Below, piece by piece: positions 58,205 through 64,000 of a stretch of 64,000 bases of DNA. Source of the stretch: Gammaproteobacteria bacterium (lineage in GTDB: Bacteria > Pseudomonadota > Gammaproteobacteria > DSM-16500); assembly GCA_021324305.1 (NCBI GenBank), contig JAJPJI010000013.1, positions 1-64,000 of the forward strand, in the 5' to 3' direction. The position numbers were made by a program, and so were the translations under genes. A model generated the notes under the pieces. That model was not told where the DNA came from, did not search any database, and saw only the letters and a program-made list of their open reading frames with translations. Position 1 is the first letter of the stretch. Every line of letters begins with the position of its first letter.

Positions 58205-59282
58205 ACATAACTCCGTGCAGCCTGGAAAGTTGTCGTTCATCGATCAATTCATAATGGCTTGGCCGGCCATCACGGTATACCAGTCGCGCACCCAGATCTT
58301 CGGCCTGTGCACGTTTAAGCAGTACAAAACCTCCCCCCGTATCCACAGCGACACCATGCCATGGCGTCATCCAGCTCTCTGCTTCCATCAAACGTATACC
58401 CAGCTTAGGCGTACCGCAGGTCTGCGGGTGAATCGAAAGACGAACGGCATGCGGAAACAGCTCTGCAATCAGATCGCTCCACGCTCTGCTTCGTTGTACA
58501 ACAACATATGCGCGCTGTCGGCAAGCTTTTTGTAACGCGCTGCGGCTAAGCAATTGTCCCGGATGTGTCGCGTCTTCCACCAGAAACCGTGTAATGCCGC
58601 AATACTGCCGATTCACTTCTTCATCCTCCATGCTGCACGGTGTATTACTCCCTTTTCGAACAGCGTCTTTGAGAGTTTCCAACGGCTCGCCATATTGCGC
58701 CATCAAACGATCCCGCATTTGATTAAAATCCAGACCCGAGTAAATATCATCCAGGTTGAATGTGGAAAGCGAGGCAAGAGACATCTCTTTTATCAACCGT
58801 GAAATTTCACGCTGATAGCCAGTCACACTCGCATCACGTATACCAACAACATCGTTAAACACCCTGCCATCAGAGCACAGAATGATGCGCGCGCCCGGCG
58901 AATAAGCTTTTCGAATACGCTTGCTAAGCTCATCCAGAAATACGAGCGAGCACCGCTCAGCCATATCTGGCAGTGTTCCAAGAACTTTTGCCGGATTGGG
59001 TGACTTGCCGGGAAACGCCGGCAGTACAAATGTGACTGGCCGCCGCTCTTCAATTGCCGACATAACATGACGCATATGAGGTTCGAGGCATGCTTCACAG
59101 GTTGATGCCGCGCATGTCGTTTTGGGACCGGCTATCCTGCGGAACCGCATCAGTTCAAGCAGTATTTTTCGAGCCAGATACGCGGTATTTTCTTGCCATG
59201 ACGCTGGCTCGAATGTTGCTTCTGCGGACAGAGTCATCTGCTCCGCCTCTGTTGGTCTGAATATAAATTTTGTTAGCGCCAT
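58194..59282 (-). CDS. pvcA: Isonitrile (isocyanide) synthase, PvcA/IsnA/DIT1 family
   Basis: A 362-residue enzyme that turns an amino acid amine, usually of tyrosine or tryptophan, into an isonitrile using ribulose-5-phosphate as carbon source. The family marks PAFPGKSPNPAKVLG (88-102) and CSDGRVFNDVVG (136-147) are clear. Paired with PvcB and an HpaB-type gene, tyrosine is the likely substrate. I chose ATG 59282 because GAGGAG lies about ten bases before; a GTG at 59291 is too close to that site. It is the first gene of the nine-gene operon. Confidence 0.93.
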   Translation of the reverse strand: MALTKFIFRPTEAEQMTLSAEATFEPASWQENTAYLARKILLELMRFRRIAGPKTTCAASTCEACLEPHMRHVMSAIEERRPVTFVLPAFPGKSPNPAKVLGTLPDMAERCSLVFLDELSKRIRKAYSPGARIILCSDGRVFNDVVGIRDASVTGYQREISRLIKEMSLASLSTFNLDDIYSGLDFNQMRDRLMAQYGEPLETLKDAVRKGSNTPCSMEDEEVNRQYCGITRFLVEDATHPGQLLSRSALQKACRQRAYVVVQRSRAWSDLIAELFPHAVRLSIHPQTCGTPKLGIRLMEAESWMTPWHGVAVDTGGGFVLLKRAQAEDLGARLVYRDGRPSHYELIDERQLSRLHGVMYGT

Positions 59283-59563
59283 TTCCGCCACACTCCTCTA
59301 GTCGCATCAGCTTAGCAATCACCCAGGTATTAATAAAATAGATTGCTATTATGAATGCCATAATGAAAAACTATATTTAAAGACAGAGAAGCCTCGCGGA
59401 TTACAAACTTACTGTTGGATGTCTAGATGTTTACAATGGGGCATTATAAGAGAACGTTGATTAAACTGTGTCAGAGCATACCTATGACGAAGGAACGGCT
59501 GGATTGCAGTGCCCCGGCTACATTCAAATTCGCCTGTTCGCCGAGGCTATATTATTTGCAGGA
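59283..59563. other. Intergenic region upstream of the isonitrile operon
   Basis: This AT-rich 280-bp gap lies between pvcA and the convergent-facing end of the serine hydrolase gene. It should hold the operon promoter; I see no clear -35/-10 pair. It also holds copy B of the 55-bp dispersed repeat. Confidence 0.5.
59455..59509. repeat. Dispersed 55-bp repeat, copy B
   Basis: Same length as copy A at 33612-33666, with 50 of 55 bases identical, including an unbroken shared block over the first 26 bases. It lies upstream of the isonitrile operon, where the accessory region ends. Confidence 0.75.
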
Positions 59564-60811
59564 TTATCTGTCCATCCGGATCAATTTCATTTCATCAGCA
59601 AACTCTGGCCTCGATGACGCCGGAATGCTGATACATTGATTGCCTGTATCAAGTGTTTTCTGGATATAAGTCACCACATCCCTGGTCACTGCCGCCGCAT
59701 CCGGATTGCCATTGAACCGATTGACAGTAGTTGCAACAAAAATATCAAGACACTTCATCCACATCATGATTGTTCCATACCCCATTGTTTGCCCGGGATG
59801 ATACCAGCCATCCATACCGAAACGTTCAGTGCTGTGCATCACTGCCAATCCATAGCCTTCCTTTTTACTGCTGACAGGAAGCGGTTCCGCGTTCGTGACA
59901 TCGACCAGACTCATCAATTCATCCATTTGTCTCGGCGGCAAAACAGAACCCTTGATTAATTTTTCAAACCACAAATTGACATCGTTCGTATTGGACACCA
60001 ACGCACCTGCTGAATTGGCAAATGACATATTCACATCGGTGACATCTCGTGCGCCGCCAAGTGATTCATAATCCAGATATCCATGCACCAGGCGCTTCTT
60101 CAGTGTCTCATCATAAGCGCGCGGCCAATAAAATGTATTATTCAGGTTGAGCGCCCTGATCAATCGTGAATTGATTTCTTCTTCGTACGATCTCCCCGTC
60201 ACGGCATTAATAATCATGCCGGCGAGCACATAATTGGTATTGGTATAGTGATATTGTGTGCCAGGCTTGAACAATAGTTTATTCGGAACATATTTCAATA
60301 ATTCTTCCGGCGCCCACTGAATCTTGCCATTATTCCACAGCATGATTTGCTGGAATGCTGTTGACGCGGAATAATCTTCCAGTCCGCTGGTATGATTGAG
60401 CAGCTGCCTGATCGTGATTTGTTTCCACTCATCAGGTAATTTCGGCAGCCATTTCCCGATGTCATCATTGATCGTCAAACGCTGTTCTGCTTCGAGCTGC
60501 AGAATAATGGCAGCTGTAAACGATTTTGTTACACTGCCGATCTGAAAAAGATGATCTGTCTGCACACGGACATTGCCATCGCTGGTCGTCGTGCCGCTGA
60601 CTAAATTAAACGGTGCCGTTGCACCGGGACAGGTCACACTGACTTGCAGGCCCGGAATTTTCAGCTTGACCCTGTCCTCATCGATTATTTTCTGGATCCC
60701 GGGCTGAATCTCGCCGCATCCCGCATAAGCCTGTGTTGCTAAAGACAGTCCTGTCATCACAAAAAATAGGGCCGCTATCAGATTAGTCTTGCGTACAGCA
60801 ATAAATAACAT
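59564..60811 (-). CDS. Secreted beta-lactamase-like serine hydrolase (class C/DD-peptidase fold)
   Basis: A 415-residue protein with a signal peptide (cleaved near residue 30, TQAYAGCG). The active-site motif S93-V-T-K96 (IGSVTKSFTA), the YTN motif (YHYTNTNYVLAG) and an HPGQTMGYG box match the serine beta-lactamase/DD-carboxypeptidase/esterase family. It could be a DD-peptidase, esterase or lactamase; sequence alone does not decide. I chose ATG 60811, preceded by GGAGA, which puts the signal peptide at the N-terminus. Confidence 0.85.
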   Translation of the reverse strand: MLFIAVRKTNLIAALFFVMTGLSLATQAYAGCGEIQPGIQKIIDEDRVKLKIPGLQVSVTCPGATAPFNLVSGTTTSDGNVRVQTDHLFQIGSVTKSFTAAIILQLEAEQRLTINDDIGKWLPKLPDEWKQITIRQLLNHTSGLEDYSASTAFQQIMLWNNGKIQWAPEELLKYVPNKLLFKPGTQYHYTNTNYVLAGMIINAVTGRSYEEEINSRLIRALNLNNTFYWPRAYDETLKKRLVHGYLDYESLGGARDVTDVNMSFANSAGALVSNTNDVNLWFEKLIKGSVLPPRQMDELMSLVDVTNAEPLPVSSKKEGYGLAVMHSTERFGMDGWYHPGQTMGYGTIMMWMKCLDIFVATTVNRFNGNPDAAAVTRDVVTYIQKTLDTGNQCISIPASSRPEFADEMKLIRMDR

Positions 60812-60944
60812 AATCTTCTCCAAATGAGTCAGCTTGGTAAATTTTGCGCAAATATAGCACAGCTCTGCTCGTTTTACTAGCAGAGACATACCCCATATAT
60901 CTGCTTGATGATCAGCCCGGAACGGGTTGATCAGAGGCCATAGG

Positions 60945-61814
60945 TTATTTTTTTAAGCGTTTGGGATGCGAAGTTCGAGCAGGTTCATTGTGAGGCAGTC
61001 TGGGTGAAAACATGCCACTGTATTTGTGCGCCCGCTTCCTGGAGGGAACATGCGCAGCCTGATCTGTGCCATCGGGAATGGTCCGCTGCATTTTTTCTGC
61101 CTTGGCGAGTGTACGCAGCCATGATTGCTTGGTTTCCACCAAAACCCTGGGATCCGTCGTCTTGCAGGTAAGCTCGACCATGATATCTTCACACTGCCGG
61201 ATTCGCTCTTCCCTGGAAAGCCCGGGAAACATCCGGTCGTTCTCCAGCAACCAGACTGCCTTGGTCAATAAAGCCAACTCGCTCCCATGCCTGATCGCAA
61301 CATCAAGACAATCCCTGCACTCTTTGCAACAGCCGCTTTTTTCATACTCCAAAGCCTGTTTCAGCAAAAAGCCGCCTATGTCGCTTGGCAGACAGTATCC
61401 TTTGGATTCCATGTATTCGCCTGCGTTCTTAGGAAAACCGTTTACGCTGTCAACGATATTGATCTGGTGAAGATCAAGAGCATATTTTTTCTTCAATAAC
61501 GCAAGAAACATCAGTACACCAGAACGAGATATCCTGTTCTGGTCTGTATCAACTGTGATTTCAGTTATTTTCCCATTCCGCGCACACAACGTTCCAACAC
61601 AGAGCGCAGATTGACTCTGATTTTCCGAAGCATGACCGCCTGGCGCTGCAAAAGACACGTAAGCATGATTGCCAAACATGCTGCCGTCCTGGGTCATGGC
61701 AAACGAATATTCACCATGAAGTTTGACACCATTCAGATACACGAAACCATCATCACGAAAATCTAACTCGTCATTATTTGGATGACTTCTCATCGGAACC
61801 TTCTTCCGATTCAC
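60945..61814 (-). CDS. Unknown protein with Cys-rich centre and basic tail
   Basis: A 289-residue soluble protein without signal peptide. Residues about 12-100 look like beta strands (DDGFVYLNGVKLHGEYSFAM). The middle has a Cys cluster (EYEKSGCCKECRDCLDVAIR). The C-terminal 50 residues are basic and disordered (SRKRAHKYSG, HPKRLKK), like a nuclear-localisation or secretion tail. I do not recognise it. It lies among effector-like genes and could be one. Confidence 0.5.
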   Translation of the reverse strand: MNRKKVPMRSHPNNDELDFRDDGFVYLNGVKLHGEYSFAMTQDGSMFGNHAYVSFAAPGGHASENQSQSALCVGTLCARNGKITEITVDTDQNRISRSGVLMFLALLKKKYALDLHQINIVDSVNGFPKNAGEYMESKGYCLPSDIGGFLLKQALEYEKSGCCKECRDCLDVAIRHGSELALLTKAVWLLENDRMFPGLSREERIRQCEDIMVELTCKTTDPRVLVETKQSWLRTLAKAEKMQRTIPDGTDQAAHVPSRKRAHKYSGMFSPRLPHNEPARTSHPKRLKK

Positions 61815-62030
61815 TAAGTGAATTCGGTTTCTCGTCAGTCACTATATTTTCGTTACCCGCTTCGTTTCCTCATATCAGTGGAAATATGTAATATTTCAAT
61901 ACCCCATTATTAATTTTAGATGAAAGCCAGGAATTAGCTGGTTTCTTAAGAATATTTATTTAGGCCAGCTTTTATATAAAATCCGAATAGATACAGGTAC
62001 TTGATTCAAAAGAGCCCTTTTGCCGCTTCA

Positions 62031-63392
62031 TTATCGGGTAATCCTGAAATAGGATTCTGCCCCGTTCAGACTGTTTGCTTCTTTCCACTCGGAAAGCTTG
62101 CTGATCGCAAAATCCAGCATCCTGCAATAAAGCCCGTCAGGTTTGACCGCCTGATTATCCGCAGCGCCAGCACGGGCGTCTACCAGAAACTGAAACAGCG
62201 CATCGATTTCAGGATTGCTGCCGGCAAATGCCAGGATTTTTTTCACTTCTGTTTGATAATGACGCGTCTTGCCTGAATAAAATGGAGCGGCATATCTTGC
62301 AAACAGATTTTTCACTGCGAGATTTAGCGCATGCCGCATATCTTTCTGCTGCGCATTGAATCCGTCATCCCAATGCTCCGAAAAATCGACAGAGTTATTC
62401 TTGCCCTGATTAAATGCGCTGCCCACCGCAAAAAATCCATAATTGCACGGCACAATAAATCTCGCGAAGCTGGCCTTGCTGATATTTGAGTCGAGAGTAT
62501 AAAAGCATCTTATCGTTTCAATTTGCGGTTTTGGCGGATATGCCACACTCTCCAGCCAGTGTTCACGCAGCTGCAGCTTTTTCTCCTTCAACAAATAGCC
62601 ATTTTTCAGGGTCACAATGAAAATGGCAGGTGTACTCACGGCATAAAAATAATCCAGTTTTTCATCATAATTTTCTGGTGTATGAAAATGTCGATAGCTG
62701 TTCGCCTGGTCGAAATTATCAAAAAGACGAAGGACATGATCGGAACCATGCAACGAAGCAAAAATCGTTTGCGTGGAGAAGGGACCGCGATAAGCCTTGT
62801 TTCCGGCATTCCAGACATATCCCAACAGATTCTCCAGCGTCGAGCCCGTCAAATCAATGGGATTGCCAACGGCATAGTAAGTCTCGCGTACGGGGAAACT
62901 TGCGAGATCATTTGCACTCATGGCGCTGGCTGCACGAAATCGGCGTTTCGCACGCAGGTCAAGATACCGAAAAACAAGGCCTTTGATTTCTGCGGGCAGC
63001 AATTTGAACCCGTTAATTGATTTCTTTATTAGGCCATACTGGACTTTTACCTTTTCAAGGTAGGCATGAATCTCATCATCCAGACTGGCGCTGGGCTCCA
63101 CCTTGCGCGTCATATTGTTGCGGCGGGTTTTCAGGTTTGATAGTACGGTTTCAGTCTCGACCCCGGAAGGCATGAATTCTTCCGCAATACCGGATTGCAC
63201 CCTGGAAATCAGCGACTCTGCATCATTCATCAATTTATTGATTTTTTCCTCATTCTCGTAATCTGAAAAATTCTCCAGCTTCCTTTTAGAACTCACCAGG
63301 GATGGAACGATGAATGGCAGAAGTCCGCCAAATTCAGCCACCAGCAAATTGTGCTCCGCAACAAGACAATTGAACTGACTTCGGATGTTCAT
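62031..63392 (-). CDS. F-box-domain protein, effector candidate
   Basis: A 453-residue soluble protein. Residues about 129-157 (FKLLPAEIKGLVFRYLDLRA then KRRFRAAS) closely follow the F-box consensus (LPxEIxxxIFxYLxxxxxxRFRxVS). F-boxes are eukaryotic motifs that bind Skp1 in SCF ubiquitin ligases. In bacteria they occur mainly in effectors injected into host cells, as in Legionella. The region before it is a coiled coil (residues 40-120). The C-terminal 290 residues are not recognised and could be the target-binding part. No signal peptide is seen. Confidence 0.65.
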   Translation of the reverse strand: MNIRSQFNCLVAEHNLLVAEFGGLLPFIVPSLVSSKRKLENFSDYENEEKINKLMNDAESLISRVQSGIAEEFMPSGVETETVLSNLKTRRNNMTRKVEPSASLDDEIHAYLEKVKVQYGLIKKSINGFKLLPAEIKGLVFRYLDLRAKRRFRAASAMSANDLASFPVRETYYAVGNPIDLTGSTLENLLGYVWNAGNKAYRGPFSTQTIFASLHGSDHVLRLFDNFDQANSYRHFHTPENYDEKLDYFYAVSTPAIFIVTLKNGYLLKEKKLQLREHWLESVAYPPKPQIETIRCFYTLDSNISKASFARFIVPCNYGFFAVGSAFNQGKNNSVDFSEHWDDGFNAQQKDMRHALNLAVKNLFARYAAPFYSGKTRHYQTEVKKILAFAGSNPEIDALFQFLVDARAGAADNQAVKPDGLYCRMLDFAISKLSEWKEANSLNGAESYFRITR

Positions 63393-63478
63393 TGAAATCC
63401 TCGTTTTTTGTTTGCAAAATGTGCATTATGCCAGTAAAGCATATGGGCTGACAGCCGCTTTTCTGATATCATTACCGC

Positions 63479-64000
63479 ATGCAAAAAAGACGACCCACAC
63501 TTCAACAAATCGCCATCGACCTCCTGGTACGCGGCAAATATCAGCCCAGGCAGCATTTTGACCCGGAAAAGCTGCGTGAATTAGCTGATTCCATCAAAAG
63601 TACAGGCGGTTTGTTACAGCCTATCGTCGTCAGACCGACAGCCGGCAGCAAATATGAAATCGTCGCAGGTGAACGACGCTGGCGTGCCGCCCAGCTGGCA
63701 GGACTTGAAGATGTAAGCTGTCTCGTGTGCCAGTATACCGATGAACAGGCATTGCAGGCGTCCATCGTCGAAAATATCAGCCGTGCGGATCTGAATCCGA
63801 TTGAAGAAGCCCAGGCCTACCAACGCCTGATTGATGAATTCCAGTATTTGCATGAGGAAGTCGCGGCATCAGTTGGTAAGTCCCGGGCAGCCATTACCAA
63901 TTCATTGAGGCTTTTGAAACTGGATGCGCGGGTACAACAGTATCTGGTCACAGGCATGATCTCTGAAGGCCATGGCAAAATCCTTGCCGGCCTGGAACCA
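63479..64000 (+). CDS. parB: ParB/Spo0J-family chromosome partition protein (3' end outside window)
   Basis: The first 174 codons of a ParB-like CTPase/DNA-binding protein. RGKYQPRQHFDPEKLRELAD, GERRWRAAQLAG and ENISRADLNPIEEAQAYQRL are the family boxes, followed by the start of the helix-turn-helix (VAASVGKSRAAITNSLRLL). ParB loads at parS sites for chromosome segregation. parA is not next to it on the 5' side, where the F-box gene is divergent; it could lie downstream outside the window. Confidence 0.93.
   Translation, partial: MQKRRPTLQQIAIDLLVRGKYQPRQHFDPEKLRELADSIKSTGGLLQPIVVRPTAGSKYEIVAGERRWRAAQLAGLEDVSCLVCQYTDEQALQASIVENISRADLNPIEEAQAYQRLIDEFQYLHEEVAASVGKSRAAITNSLRLLKLDARVQQYLVTGMISEGHGKILAGLEP

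Noticed and set aside
59155..59361. Small frame upstream of and overlapping pvcA as a leader peptide
   Set aside because: It has a hydrophobic start but overlaps the pvcA N-terminus in another frame, and no ribosome-binding site or attenuator is visible.

Overview
The window reads as chromosomal DNA of a gammaproteobacterium, most likely a Legionellales/Coxiellaceae-type intracellular organism. This is an inference. It rests on the conserved gene order ndk-rlmN-rodZ-like-hisS-yfgM-bamB-der and dapA-bamC-like, and on several standalone proteins with eukaryote-like or effector-like features (F-box, HEAT-like, TPR, a deaminase-like zinc site). No taxonomic marker was searched.

Layout. 1-6058: a very long secreted repeat protein ending in a thaumatin-like domain (runs off the left edge), an outer-membrane barrel protein, a MscS channel and a DUF155 membrane protein. 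6324-10714: a minus-strand cassette of a KamA-type lysine 2,3-aminomutase, two ATP-grasp ligases and a GNAT acetyltransferase, interrupted by a 13-copy 23-bp minisatellite and REP-like palindromes. 10835-23368: tadA, a HEAT-like protein, guaBA, an alpha/beta hydrolase, xseA, small coiled-coil proteins, a GT39 glycosyltransferase, dapA and a short BamC-like lipoprotein. 23388-31047: tRNA-Ser(CGA), an XRE remnant, then a type I restriction-modification locus in which hsdM and hsdS carry three single-base frameshifts while hsdR is intact. 31089-46010: a broken small gene, a GNAT, an effector-like protein, mtaD, the ndk-to-der housekeeping run, a deaminase-like protein and a TPR protein. 46088-47807: yajQ, ispB and tRNA-Pro(CGG).

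47808-59282 is accessory. After a tRNA-Pro with no encoded CCA come gene remnants and a GNAT, then a nine-gene, tightly overlapping minus-strand operon. It begins with an isonitrile synthase (PvcA/IsnA family) and its Fe/2-oxoglutarate partner (PvcB/IsnB), followed by an HpaB-type phenol hydroxylase, an asparagine-synthase-like amidotransferase, a quinone oxidoreductase, a class III extradiol dioxygenase, an SDR, an MFS exporter and a BacD-like ATP-grasp ligase. The first three genes parallel pvcABC of Pseudomonas (paerucumarin). The extradiol dioxygenase, amidotransferase and ligase suggest a different, probably undescribed, tyrosine-derived product in which a catechol is made and perhaps cleaved. 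This is the most interesting locus in the window.

59564-64000: a secreted beta-lactamase-like serine hydrolase, an unknown protein, an F-box protein (effector candidate) and the start of a parB gene that runs off the right edge.
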